A DNA stretch of 64,000 nt from Clarireedia homoeocarpa. Lineage: Eukaryota > Ascomycota > Leotiomycetes > Helotiales > Rutstroemiaceae. Location: the NCBI GenBank assembly GCA_001465935.1, contig LNKV01000003.1, forward strand, positions 688,363 through 752,362, given 5' to 3'. Under the pieces are notes generated by a model. That model ran no database searches and had not been told where the DNA came from. It was given only the letters and a program-made list of their open reading frames with translations. Of this stretch, positions 11,084 to 22,767 are shown one piece after another. Positions within the stretch are counted from its first letter, which is position 1, and each line of letters starts with the position of its first letter. The position numbers were made by a program, and so were the translations under genes.

Positions 11084-13258
11084 CTAAACATGAGCTTTGG
11101 CCCGGTTCATAGGTCCCCAATTCTCACGAGGATTCACTTGATATCTGACAAGTTTCTTCACGTCTTTTTCCGCTCCCAGCTTTTCATCGAATATCACCTC
11201 AAGTTTCCCGGTCTTGGCGGCGGGAGCCAGTTCCCCAACCTCTGTGGCAGCATTTCCATCCCCATTGGTTGCCTTGGAAGTATCCTCTTTATCCAAGCCC
11301 ATGATGGCGTATCCAGCTGTATTCTTTTTGATAGCACCCTCTCTGATTGGCGCTTTTTGACGAGCCCACTCTCTCATTACTTCCCAAATAACTTCCCATG
11401 GAGCATCGGTCTTGATGGTTCCTCCTTTAGTATGACTCCTTGTGACTCTGTATCCAAGATGTTTCAAAGCTCCACGGAAAGCACCTTCGTGTGGTGTAAC
11501 GCAATGAATGACTTTTGCCAACACTGAAGGGATGAAGAAGAAAGGATATTCATCTACTACGGCTGGATCATACTTATTTGTTTTTAAAGTCGCAGTTGGA
11601 GAGTGCGGGTTTTCCTCCAAGGAAGGCAGAGTCTCTTCTAATGCTACACTTAGCATGCCTTCGATACGATCGGTCGTTTGGTATGTATCCTTCGATACGT
11701 TTGGTAAGTCATCCAAGATCCTTTTGATGAACTCCGGTGAATGTAGTGGACCAGCATACATAGGCCCTCCCATGTGGGTTATCATACCACAATGCCGACA
11801 GTGCTCGCCTGCAGACGGTCCCGGCGCATAAACGTGCTTCCAAAAGTAGTCGTTGCCACTTTTGTTTTGTGCCAACTTATTCCTTCCAACCAATTGAGTA
11901 GTCCAAGCTCCACATCCAGCGTCGCAATTGTACACGACCATTGTTTTCCCAGCTAAGAATTTAACATCGGCTGGTGATTTGTATATCCGAACAAATACTC
12001 TTGCGTAAAAGTCAATAGATAGAGAAAGGAGGGGTTCTATGGCCAGACCATTTCGAGCAGCTGATGTAGCTATAGCGTGTAGAATGAGCCGAAGACCAGC
12101 TTCATGAGAATGTGGACCCTTGACGGTAACTCCTCCATATAACGAGTATGCCTTTTCCGGGTAGCTGTTGGAAGCCCAAACACCGGCGTCAGTACAAGTA
12201 ACACATAGAAGTCCGCCATCGTCTCTGACAGCTTGTACCGCAGCATCCAAAAATGGCGCTGCCGTGCCATATGGGTCCAAATCAATCACATCATACTTTC
12301 CGCTTGGTGGGGCTCGACCTGTCCATTCTCGATTGTCATCGCCGACAAAGCTGTACATATGCCGTATTGCGTTTCCAGTGAGGGCTTTAATCTTCCCTTC
12401 CTGTCTATTATGTTTAACATTAAGTTCAATCGATTTCGTTGCCGCAGGTAGAAGATCGTTGGCAGTAACTGATGTCGCAAAAGGAATTTCTTGGGCATAT
12501 CGAAGAGCCCTCAAGCCTGTTGCAGAGAGTGCATCGAGAATCGTGAATTTCGGTGTTCCCGATTGTGAAGGCTTTACTTGTTCTTGCTCGTTGGTGTTTG
12601 GAGCTTCAGTTGTCTCTGCCGTAGCTTCAGACGTTAGCTGTGGTTTACCTTCGATGTTAACTGAGAGAGTATTCGATTCGTCTGTCTGATTCTGGGTTGT
12701 CGCATCATCTGCAATGGTACCATCCTTCTTCACATTTTCATCTCCTTGTAAGGCCGGCGCCTGTGGAGAAATTCTGTCAGAGTCGACCTTCCCAGCTTTC
12801 CTTGGTCCTTCACTACCTGCCTCAATGCCCCTCTTGCGCTTGTTTTCCTTCCGAGCTACTTTCTTCTGTATGTTCTGCTCCAGAGCCTTTGATTTCCTCT
12901 CCAAGATGCTTTCTCCGTAGGCTTTAATCGCAAGAACACTCAGGTCGCGATTGAATTGTTGAATTGGATTATAGAAGACGGATTGGACCTGAGTTTGGCC
13001 TTTGGGGGTAGTTTGGGGGACCTTTGGGCTATCTGCAGGAACAAGGATGTATGCTAGACCCTCCTTGATGGTAGTAAATTCTTTCCCATCGTGTAAAATA
13101 TGTTGGTCTTGCGCCGGAGTGGCTGTGATATCAGGGAGGGTGGAAGCCATTCTAGATGGGTAGGGAAGTCTGCGCGATGGTTGTAAGAGAGTAGACTGTA
13201 AATATGAAAACAAAATATTTCTCGAGTTTTCACATCGAATCAGTTTGCCTGGACGCAT
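11084..13258 (-). CDS. TRM1: tRNA (guanine-26-N2/N2)-dimethyltransferase
   Basis: A single exon of 725 codons. It uses S-adenosylmethionine to dimethylate G26 of tRNAs. Visible motifs: ILDALSATGLRALRYAQE (SAM-binding motif I), VIDLDPYGTAAPFLDAA (DPYG catalytic region), LLCVTCTDAGV, a zinc-type cluster with CDAGCG and HCRHCG, and the C-terminal GYRVTRSHTKGG block. Length exceeds yeast Trm1 because of a disordered insert, roughly residues 165-290, next to a basic KENKRKRG stretch that could be a nuclear signal. Two in-frame ATGs are likely used. The one at 13258 adds 36 residues rich in Arg, Ser and Leu (MRPGKLIRCENSRN...), typical of a mitochondrial presequence; the one at 13150 (MASTLPDITAT) starts the body of the protein. 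A GTG further upstream was not chosen. Divergent from the NLR gene. Confidence 0.96.
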   Translation of the reverse strand: MRPGKLIRCENSRNILFSYLQSTLLQPSRRLPYPSRMASTLPDITATPAQDQHILHDGKEFTTIKEGLAYILVPADSPKVPQTTPKGQTQVQSVFYNPIQQFNRDLSVLAIKAYGESILERKSKALEQNIQKKVARKENKRKRGIEAGSEGPRKAGKVDSDRISPQAPALQGDENVKKDGTIADDATTQNQTDESNTLSVNIEGKPQLTSEATAETTEAPNTNEQEQVKPSQSGTPKFTILDALSATGLRALRYAQEIPFATSVTANDLLPAATKSIELNVKHNRQEGKIKALTGNAIRHMYSFVGDDNREWTGRAPPSGKYDVIDLDPYGTAAPFLDAAVQAVRDDGGLLCVTCTDAGVWASNSYPEKAYSLYGGVTVKGPHSHEAGLRLILHAIATSAARNGLAIEPLLSLSIDFYARVFVRIYKSPADVKFLAGKTMVVYNCDAGCGAWTTQLVGRNKLAQNKSGNDYFWKHVYAPGPSAGEHCRHCGMITHMGGPMYAGPLHSPEFIKRILDDLPNVSKDTYQTTDRIEGMLSVALEETLPSLEENPHSPTATLKTNKYDPAVVDEYPFFFIPSVLAKVIHCVTPHEGAFRGALKHLGYRVTRSHTKGGTIKTDAPWEVIWEVMREWARQKAPIREGAIKKNTAGYAIMGLDKEDTSKATNGDGNAATEVGELAPAAKTGKLEVIFDEKLGAEKDVKKLVRYQVNPRENWGPMNRAKAHV

Positions 13259-14533
13259 GTGTTTAGCATAACTTGTAGGAAATTGTCCAAATAGAAAATT
13301 CGCGATACTTTTTCTGCTCCGAACCACAGCGCGCGCATCGCATATTTTCTGCCGCGGGCGGTGACAAAGCTTTGTGGGGTCAAATAGAACTACTGTATAG
13401 TCTTTTGTTCCCCTCCCCTATTGCCAAAGTTCGTCGCTCACCAGTCTACCCTAGGCTGAACGATAGCTAGCCATTATGTACATGGTAACTCATCTGTCAG
13501 CGACATGTCCGAAACACGGCATTTGGACGAAAGCAGCACTACGCGATCTAGAACCACCGGAACCCACTCCAAATTCGTTCTATGGTGCGTAGTTTGCCGC
13601 GTCGAAGTCGACATCTCTATGGCGGAGTAATGCGATTTTCCGAAAGAACGCAAAGCACTATCTCAAATATTGTCGCGGTTGCCCCTTGACTGCTATAAGC
13701 GGTTTCTCTGTCTTATCTTGAGTGAGACCGTGAGTAGTTGGCAGTTGAGGGAATAGGTTGTTTTCTGGAGCCCTGCCCTTCATCGTCAGTCAATTGTTGC
13801 AAACGTCCTGTTTCTATGCTGTTTTACTCGATTGAAATACACACACTACAGCCCCGAGCTATCGACCTTTAAACCTTGGCCAAGCACGGTGAAAAGAAAT
13901 GTTTTGATATACTTCGGCACAGCTCTTGTTACGGGTCGGCCCTCGCCTTGGACAAATGCTCTGCGCTCTGGTCAAGCCGCCGAACCGCCCCCACACACAT
14001 CATTTCCGCTCCACAAAATGTCTTCAATACGCGCCTGTCAGTTTTCTCCTCCTCTGTTATCCATCCATCCATTTTTTTCTAATCTGAACATGTCCCGGTA
14101 TTCTGGATGAGTGCCCGAGCGAGGTTACATTGCATATTCAGCACCCAATGAGACATTTACCTACAAGATCTAAACAAGCCTGATACGCTCTGCATATCCA
14201 GGATGTCTAGGCTGCGGGCGAAAGTTGCGCTTACACAGCCCACAGCTCCCTGGTAAATTTCAGACCGGCAAGAAGTACTTTCTTAAGGGAGCCATCTGGT
14301 AAGTTCTTGAGCGTAGTAGCTCTTTTTCGCTCTCTTTTCTTTTCTCTGCTCGATGTCTACTCCATGACGTTTGTTGCCGAAAGTAATTCTTGAAACCTTT
14401 TTGCATTTCTGTGTCGGCGTGGTGCCTCTTCCCACGCAACCATCGCATCATTTGCAACTAGCTTGACATTTCTCCGGCTATTTTTTACATTAGGCAAACT
14501 ACTATTTGTTTAGATTATATATATACGCAAAGT
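13259..14533. other. Divergent intergenic region between TRM1 and the NLR gene
   Basis: About 1.3 kb holding both promoters. A TATATATATA run at 14516-14525 lies only eight bases before the NLR ATG, so it is probably not that gene's TATA box. Short open frames at 13832-14110 have no recognisable content. Confidence 0.5.
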
Positions 14534-17500
14534 ATGGAGATTAGAGCCCACTCGCTTTTATACGCCAAGTCTAAAGGCCCTGAAAACGACCATGTTCTCA
14601 CTTCGTCTCAGACGCCAACTAAAAATCACATACCCAAGCCCTCGCACGCTATGAAAGATGCCAAAAGGCCGTTGGTCAATCCACACGGTCTTACTCGCCT
14701 GGACCATGGAACAGAGGGACCATGGAAACTAGACATCATCGCGTTACATGGTATCAATGGGCATGCTAAGAATTCGTGGACATCTAGCAATGGTCATTTC
14801 TGGCTGCAAGACCAGATCCCGCAAATGTTACCGGGAGCTAGAGTGTTTACCTTTGGCTATCCGGCGAAGGTTGTGTTTGAAATGAATACCGCAGGATTGG
14901 AGGAGTTTTCCAGGACTTTGCTACATGATGTGAGGCTACAGAGGGCTGGAAATAGTCAGGTTGGTAGGCGGAGATCCATGGGCAGCATACAGGCTTACTC
15001 CTCTTAGGATGAAAACCGCCAAATAATCTTTATATGTCATAGTATGGGGGGCATTGTCGTTAAATTGGCGCTCACAACCGCGGCCTCTGATCCCATGTAC
15101 GAAAACTTGTACGACTCCGTATATGGTATCATATTTCTTGGTACTCCTCATGGCGGCTCGGATGAAACTAAATTCGCCTTAACCATAACCTCTATCGCGA
15201 ATGCTACATTCTCTAGTGTTTCGAGACTCTCTGGTAGATTTAGGGACGAACTCGTCAAGCCTTTACAGCGTGGTTCAACAACGTTGCGCAACATTCAAAG
15301 AAACTTCTTGGAAAAGGAATTGCATCTTGGAATCCGAATTGCCAGTTTCCGTGAGGATAAGAAATTGAGGTTTATGAAAAATCTGGTACGTTTGGTTTAA
15401 TAATTTCCTTACCACATCAAGAAACTGGTGATCTTAGAGTGAAATGAGAGAGGGTTATGTCGGTCGTGGATTACTGACTATCTCAGGTCGTCGATAAGGA
15501 GAGTGCACAAATGGGCGTAGTCGGTGAAGAAATCTATGAAATGTTAGGTCTCGATCACCGAGAGGTTTGTAGATTTAAGGGACCAAATGATCCTGGCGCA
15601 GAGAGAGTGATGAGAGTTCTAGAAGAGTTTGCGATAGCAGCAAACAAACGTAAGTTGTGCTCCCACCTTATGTTATTTTCCATGGTGTGTGAAGATAGTA
15701 AGATGAACAGCCCGAACTGATGTATGAGAAAGTTGCCCCAGAAGAACTCAATCCTTCAGACCAACGTAGGTTTTTTTTCTCTCACAATTTTGTCAAGCTT
15801 TGACATCAACTAATTATCCATCTAGCCATACTTGATGTTCTCGCTTTTCCTGAGATGTCGATAAGAAGGGCCCAGGTCAAACAGCCGTACCACAATACCT
15901 GTCGCTGGTTGTATCACCACGAATCTTACATCACATGGCAAACATCACATCGCGGCCTACTCTGGGTTAAAGGAAAACCAGGCTCTGGTAAATCAACAAT
16001 TATGGCCAATCTCTACAAAGGATATACTCCGGGACGAATACGACACGTGTCGCTGAATTTCTTCTTCCACGGCCGTGGAACAGCTTTGCAGAAAACACCT
16101 GTTGGTATGTATAGAGAATTACTGCATCAACTTTATAGTCAAGCGGGAAGTGCAAGGCCGATCATCAGAAAGGTAGTAGAAGAGAAAAGGAAATTCGAAA
16201 GCCCTGATTATCAGCTTCAGTGGCAGGAGAAAGAACTGGCAGATGTATTCTCCGATGCAGTACATTTTGTGGCGAAAGAAAAGCGGGTTACAATGTTTGT
16301 GGATGCTCTGGACGAAGCTGGTCCGGAGGCTGCCAAATCATTGGTTCAGGTATTTCATGCGATGCATGATCGAGTGATGGAAGATGGAAGTTTGCTGAGG
16401 GTATGCATCTCATGTCGGGATTATCCCGTTGCCTCTGGCTACTCGCCATTCGAAGTGGAAGTCCATAAGGAGAACTTCAATGACATCAAAGCGTATGTTC
16501 AGGGACAACTGAATCAGAGAGTCGAAGGCTGGGCACATGATGAGCAAAGTATTGAGGATAAGCAAAAGGTGGAGAAGAAAATTGTCCGCAAATCCAGCGG
16601 AATGTTCCAATGGGTTCGAATGGTGATCCCCATGGTGGTTGATCAGTTAAACAATGGCGAGTCAATACAAGTGATTCTAGATCATCTCGAACAGGTACCA
16701 AGCGAGCTGGGCAATTTGTATAAGGACATCCTTACTAATGTCATTCAAGCTCCAACTCGATCTCGAACATTGCTATTGATGCAATGGGTTGCTTTGGCTT
16801 CGAGACCTTTAACACTAGATGAATTGAGGTGCGCGATGGCATCTGATGATTTGTATGTACGACCGCGGCAAATGAAATGTAATGAGGGGGAACAGTTTGT
16901 CGAAACATTTTCTGGAACGAAGTCGCTGGTCAAGGTGTTGTCAGGCGGTTTAGTTGAAATCCACCACAATGAGCCTTTCTACACTGTTCAATTTATTCAC
17001 CAGACTGTCAGCGAATTTCTGCTCCCAGATGGTTTGAGACACCTCTTTGCAGCAACCACAGATCCGGAATATGGCCAATTATTTGATCAATTGAACGCAT
17101 CTTCGAACAGTATGATCATTGGCGAAAGCCACCAACGACTGTCTCGATCCTGCCTCAACTATCTCAAACTCGGTGACATAATCGAGGAAAGACGGGAATG
17201 GAAGATTGAGGAAAACGGTCTAGACGTCAAGTACCCATTCGTACGCTATGCTACAGATGGCTGGATGTTTCACGCCGAAAAAGCCGAAAGGCAGGGGATA
17301 TCACAGGAAGAGATTGTGAAGTTCTTCGAAGACGCGCCAGATTATTTCGAGAAATGGCTAGAAATCCATAGATCTATGACAGCAGAAATGGATGAATGCA
17401 GCCTTCGCCCCGGCTCGACTTTGCTACATGTTGCAGCGTATTCAAATTTCCAAAGTGTGGCTCGGCAATTACTAGAGAGGGGTGAGTCTACGGCATCACG

Positions 17501-18995
17501 AGATGCAGGTCAGAACACGGCCCTGCATTGTGCGGCAAGGAAGGGGCATAAAGATATGGCTGAGATATTACTTCGCGCAAATGCATCACTTGGTATAGAA
17601 AACATAAGCTATCAGACGGAATTTGATCTCGCAGCCGGCGCTGGTCATGAAGATATCATCAAGCTGTTTCTAGTCGAGGGGCGCGACATCAACCAAGCCA
17701 CAAAATATGGAACGGTTTTACAAACTGCAGCGAAGAGGGGAAACAAAAGACTAGTCAGAATGTTACTGAATCTGGGTGCAGATGTCAACGTAACAGGTGG
17801 ACATTTCGGCAGCTCATTAGAAGCCGCAGCTAGTGGTGATCAGCTTGAGATGATAGAATATTTACTGAGCAAAGGCGCTATATTTACCAGCACTGAAGAC
17901 TCGATATATGGGAATCCTCTTCAAGCTGCTGTATACGCAGGTAACATGAAAATTGTAGAACTGTTTCTCAATATGGGTGTTTCAGTAAATACACAGGGCG
18001 GACGATTTGGCCACCCATTGCAAGCGGCAGTGCATGCACGGAACCCAAGTATTGAAATGGTGCAGTTACTGATGGACCATGGTGCTGATTTCACTGCCAC
18101 TGGCGGCGAGTATGGAAACGTACTCCAAGCTGCGGCAGCTGCTTCATCCCTTCGCTTTGGTGAACAGCCCCATATTGTCCCGATGATACGCTTGTTGTTG
18201 GGTTTGGGAATAGATGTCAACATGAAAGGGGGCTATCATGGAGGGACCATTCACGCTGCAACACATGCTGGCAACGAAGAAGTTGTGAAGTTATTGCTTG
18301 ATCATGGTGCAGCGATTGACGTGGAAGGAGAACATGGCTATCCCTTATCGATCGCCGCAAAGTATCGTCATAAGAACCTCGTTAAGCTCTTAATACAGCT
18401 GGGTGCTGAGATCAATGTCGTGGATTCAAGGCAAGGAACAGCACTCCACTATGCTGTATATGGAGGAGATATAGAAATCGTGCAATTTTTGCTGGACAGT
18501 GGCGCTATTGTTGATTTGGGGGACCGGTCTCACCGCTCACTTTACACTGCAGTTGAGTTTGGTCGTCATGATTTATTTCAGCGGCTGCTTAAATATGGGG
18601 CGAATCATGGTGCGGCAAGCCTTGTAACAGCCGCTAGAGGCGGTAGTGTGGAAATAGTACAATTCTATCTCGACTGCGGCGGGGATATTGACAAACGAGA
18701 TGGCCCCGACGGTCCATGTCCTTTACAGGCGGCGGCCTTTGCAGGCCATCTTGAGATCGTTAGATTTCTGTTGCAGAAAAGGGCAGATCCTAACAATCAA
18801 GGTGGCCAATGGAGTAACCCCCTCCGAGCTGCTATATACTCGGATAATGTGGTCATTGTGAAGATGCTTTTGGATGCCGGAGCGGAAAATGTGGAAGATA
18901 CTTTGGGGTATAGCGCACTGAAATCAGCAAGAGAGTCGATTGGATTGAACCGCAATGCTATTTTGAAAGCTCTGCTAGCTGAAAAATCGACTTAG
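14534..18995 (+). CDS. Fungal NLR: SesB-like alpha/beta-hydrolase - NACHT - ankyrin repeats, five exons
   Basis: Exons 14534-14959, 15008-15385, 15487-15649, 15703-15765 and 15826-18995 give 1,400 codons with consistent phases. N-terminus: an alpha/beta hydrolase with IIALHGINGHAKNSW near residue 68 and the nucleophile elbow FICHSMGGIVVKL around Ser154, then GIIFLGTPHGG. This is the SesB-like effector type found on fungal STAND proteins. A linker ends in LAFPEMSIRRAQVK. The NACHT NTPase follows, with P-loop GKPGSGKST near residue 395 and Walker B TMFVDALDEA near 500. From about residue 885 to the end come at least a dozen ankyrin repeats (for example TALHCAARKGHKDMAEILL, PLQAAAFAGHLEIVRFLL). 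Family knowledge: such proteins act in heterokaryon incompatibility or immunity-like responses, with ankyrins as sensor and the hydrolase as effector. The actual trigger is unknown. Cytosolic; no signal peptide. Confidence 0.93.
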
Positions 18996-19017
18996 AATTA
19001 ACGATTATTTCATGCCC

Positions 19018-19058
19018 TAGCCAAGAGAGTCTAGCCAAGAGAGTCTGGCCAAGAGAGG
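19018..19058. repeat. Short tandem repeat, 14-base unit, three copies
   Basis: The unit TAGCCAAGAGAGTC occurs three times in a row with one or two changes, directly downstream of the NLR stop codon. Confidence 0.7.
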
Positions 19059-19497
19059 TCGTTACGGTAGGAACAAAACAATTGACATATCTCTCTCCTA
19101 ACTGCACCAAGCTCCGGGCGTTGATTACCGAAGAAAGCTTGTAACCTAGCATGAATCTAGTTAACAGGGATTATGATAGGTGTAGTACGTCTCAGGCCGG
19201 AAGCTCAAGCTTCGTAGTTCCATAACTCCTATCCGAAGAAGGATGGATCATCCACGTGATGTGCCAGACACTTAGATGGATTTGTGGAATTATGCTCTTT
19301 TCGCATGAAACGCTCTTGGTATCATAGTGCCATGCAGCTGTGCGATTATGAAAGCTCCTACACACTGCTTCTCGATCCGTAGAGACTGGACAGCATAACT
19401 TCATGCACGTAGGAAAGTCATGATTTGTCCGGTTCTTTTTCTTGGTGTTCCTAAAATAAATCGATGGCAAGGCTTTGAGCTTATGTTTTGCGCAGTG

Positions 19498-19552
19498 CTC
19501 ACTTCTCACTGCTCACTTCTCACTGCTCGCTGCTCGCTGCTCACTGCTCACT
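19498..19552. repeat. Compound CTCACTG/CTCGCTG minisatellite
   Basis: Alternating CTCACTTCTCACTG and GCTCGCT units over about 55 bases. Confidence 0.75.
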
Positions 19553-20370
19553 AGGCAGATGGCCCAGCTGTATTGTGTGGAGGAATTCGAACCTATTACA
19601 GAGTCGGAAATTGTTTTTCTTGGATCAAGCCACTGCCACTTCACAGAAATTCATAGGCGAAGTCGTTTTCCTGGCCTGTTTCGGGACGACTTTAATTAGG
19701 AACTTTAGTTGGCTTCGACACCCCTGAGTTTCTTGACGAAGCCACTTAAAGCAATTTAGTTACGAACCATTGAGCCAATCACACACGCCCATTTCCTCAA
19801 TGTGGAGCTACTCTAAATGTTCCTGCAGAACTCTCACGGTCTCAGTGTTATTTTACACCCACGTTAGTCCCCTTTGGGATTAATCTTCGTGTGGATAGGC
19901 GCAGTCCAGACGATCATTGGCAAAATTACGGGAATTCATAGGGACACAAAAGACGAGTAACCTTAGCATCCATTTCAGACTTCATTTCTCACCAAATGAA
20001 CTTCATATCTACCACGTTCTTTTGTATATACTCTCGGATTTCGTAAAGGTCTTCGTCGACCGTTAACCATCTTCAGATCTTCGATATTTCTGAAACAAAT
20101 TGTTGTACCAGACTTGCATCCTGCCACAGCAAATCATTCTCGAAAGAAACCCGTGGCCGAGTCTGACGCCCGGTCGTGTTTAGGGGTCGAATCAGTGTTG
20201 GAAAATGAGTGTATGTCCGCCGTTTCATTCTTCACCTCCCAAGTTTCAAGCTTCTCCAAGAGATCTGCCCTCTCTTCCCTTGTCCATTTGACATCTTTTC
20301 TTCCATCTCAAATTGTTCTCTTGAAAGTCAAAAGCAAACACCATTCTCTGGAAGAAGGTCGCTAACAATC

Positions 20371-21799
20371 ATGTCGCAGTACGGGTCAGTTTTCAGTCTT
20401 CCCTCGAACATAAATCTCAAAGTTGTCACGATTGAGATTCGATCATGTGTTTAACCGTTCTCTTGCTAACTCAGTAATAGATATAACAACGCTGAGAATG
20501 GGTATGGGGGGAACAACTACGGAGGAGCTTCACCTGGATATGCACAATCTCCACAATACAACAATGGCCCTGCGATGGGACGAGATAGCTTCGGAGGTGA
20601 GTCTTATGGACTGTAATCCTCTCATTGCTATCATCTGATTAATTTGTTCAAGGCCAAAATGTTGAGATGGAGTCATTGGCACAGAACGGGAGCCAATTCG
20701 GACAACAGTCAAACACGACTGCTATCTTGAACGAATGTCGCGAAGTCAACAGAGGTATCAGCGGCATCCAAGATAACCTCAATGAATTGAAGATGTTGCA
20801 GAGGAGTGTGATAAACAGCACCGAACCATCTGCCCTCTACCGAGAAATCGATGGCTTGTCTTCGAAAACAATGGCTACCTATCGTGAACTTACACTCAGA
20901 GTTAGAAAGCTCAAATCGAACCCAGATTCTGGTAACTCGATGACAGCTTCGCAAGTTGGAAAATTGGGACGCGATCTCAAAGCAGCCCTGACCGACTACC
21001 AAAAGGTGGAGTCTGCTTTCCGTAAAGACTTGCAGGAACAAATGGCAAGGCAGTACAAGATTGTTCACCCAGAAGTTTCGGATGAAGAAGCGCGAAACGC
21101 CACAGCCGACCTCGACAACCAACAAATCTTCACCCAGGAATTGATGCAGTCGAGTAGGAGTCAGCAAGCTAATACTACTTTGAGGGCTGTTCAAGATCGA
21201 TCTGCGGCAATTAGAAAGATTGAGCAACAAATGATCGAGGTTGCTGAACTTTTCACGCAAATGGAGCAATTGGTTGAGCAACAAGAAGCCGCAGTCGTGA
21301 ATATTGAGCAGAAGGGTGAAGAAGTGGTCGAGAATATGGACAAAGGAGTCGAGCAAATTGACACAGCCATTGTCAGTGCAAGATCAAGAAACCGAAAGAA
21401 GTGGTGGTGCCTGGGTATCTGTGGTATGTCCTCCCAATGTTTTCATCCGATGATTCGATATTAACATCACACTCCGCAGTTCTCATCGTCATTATTATCG
21501 TTATCATTGTGCTCATCTACAAATTCGTCATTCAAAACAACAGCAGCAGCAACAACAACAACAACACCAACAAGAGTGCAAAACGATCCATCATCCCAGA
21601 GCTTGTCTCCGCACCCGTTGTTCCTGGCTCAGAATTCAAAGAGTCCAGTAAAGCGGTTGTTCCAGGTCTGGAATGGAAGGGTTCAAAGTTGGTTGTCCCA
21701 GGTGCATCATGGAAGGGAGAAGCCGTTGTACCAGGTGCGGTATTCACAGAGGTGAAGGCCAAACCAGTTGTTCGAAAATGGAAGAAGTTCGTCGCATAA
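20371..21799 (+). CDS. SSO1: Plasma-membrane syntaxin (Qa-SNARE, Sso1/2 type), four exons
   Basis: Exons 20371-20384, 20481-20596, 20653-21423 and 21480-21799 give 407 codons in phase. The first exon codes for only MSQYG. Residues 5-43 are a Gly/Asn/Tyr-rich leader. The Habc helical bundle follows, then the Qa-SNARE helix (about residues 220-290) with RTLRAVQDRSAAIRKIEQ-like heptads and the zero-layer Gln in IEQQMIEVAELFTQMEQLV. The transmembrane anchor LIVIIIVIIVLIYKFV is at about 302-318. Family knowledge: Sso proteins pair with Sec9 and Snc to fuse secretory vesicles at the plasma membrane. Odd feature: most syntaxins end right after the anchor, but here about 86 residues continue outside the cell. 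They comprise an Asn/Ser run and four VVPG-containing repeats ending in a basic stretch. The intron that joins WWCLGIC to the anchor is clear (56 bp). Confidence 0.95.
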
Positions 21800-22767
21800 T
21801 TTGGCGAGAAGCCAACAGCATATTTGTTTAAAGAGCCTCGGATTTGCTGGCATATAAGGGCTCCGTTATTATCGTGTTTCCTTTGTCTCTTTCAGCGTCT
21901 GATACCGAGGGATTTTTTAAAAGGGGGAAATTCTTTACTTCCATCGCAGTAGTGGTTTATCAAAAGAGGGGGAGAGGCGTATTGCATTCGAATGAGACGG
22001 AGGCGAGAGCTGAGGGCTGGTCAGCAATGAAGAGGTGGAGAAATGGAGTCAGTCGTTTGGGTGGTGGATTGAGAAAGTAATCGATTCACTTCCTGCATCG
22101 TTTTTTTCTTTTGTGTAGGAATAAAAGGGCTTTTGCTAGCTATTCTTGTGAAAAGAAAGAGAATAGGACGGGTTGATTCTATATACTACTGTACTGTACT
22201 GTACTGTACGTACCACTAGACCCGGCCACAGAGAGGCGAAGGAGTTTCGATGTGTAACAAGAGGGGGGAGTTTCTAGTTTCTTTTTTTTTTTTTTTTTGT
22301 TCGATGCCTTCATGGAAAGAGGCGAAAATGGATGGGTTTGGTCTGTGGTTGATGGATATATATGGAAATCAGCCACGACGTGGATATATTGACTTTAATA
22401 GAATGATGCTTTTTCCATACATGTAAACATCTATTTGTATATATATGGTCGTGCTTGAATGTCTTGTGATGTGTTTGTTGTCCATGCCGGGCCTCTAATT
22501 CGGAATAAGTGATTATTATGCTTTCTTATATAAGTATGCTCTGTATGATATGGAATCCTTCTCCCCTGTAATATATATCATAATGTCCCTTGCGCCTTTC
22601 CTTTCTCCCGATATAATACACAGTTCCCATCGAGTCTCTGCATTCGCATCCGCCGCTGCCTTGCCTAGCCATACCCGAGAACAACTCACCTAACAACGGA
22701 ACTTATACTCTGAAAAATATTAATAGTCGATTTATCTGCCTGTGCCGTGAAACATTGTCGTGGTTGG
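21800..22767. other. Convergent intergenic region with microsatellites
   Basis: About 970 bp between the SSO1 stop and the 3' end of the next, minus-strand gene. It contains a TACTG pentamer array (22185-22210) and a 17-T run (22282-22298). The rest should be 3' UTR sequence. Confidence 0.6.
22185..22210. repeat. (TACTG)n microsatellite
   Basis: About five consecutive TACTG/GTACT units. Confidence 0.8.

Larger units (their letters stand above)
18996..20370. other. Intergenic: NLR 3' region and SSO1 promoter
   Basis: About 1.4 kb with two short tandem arrays (19018-19058 and 19498-19552, listed separately). The SSO1-proximal part (about 20215-20365) is CT-rich, as is common in leaders of well-expressed fungal genes. 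No other gene seen. Confidence 0.5.

Noticed and set aside
19580..19600. B-box-like GGTTCGAATTCC on the minus strand.
   Set aside because: No upstream A-box or cloverleaf; the T-stem does not pair.
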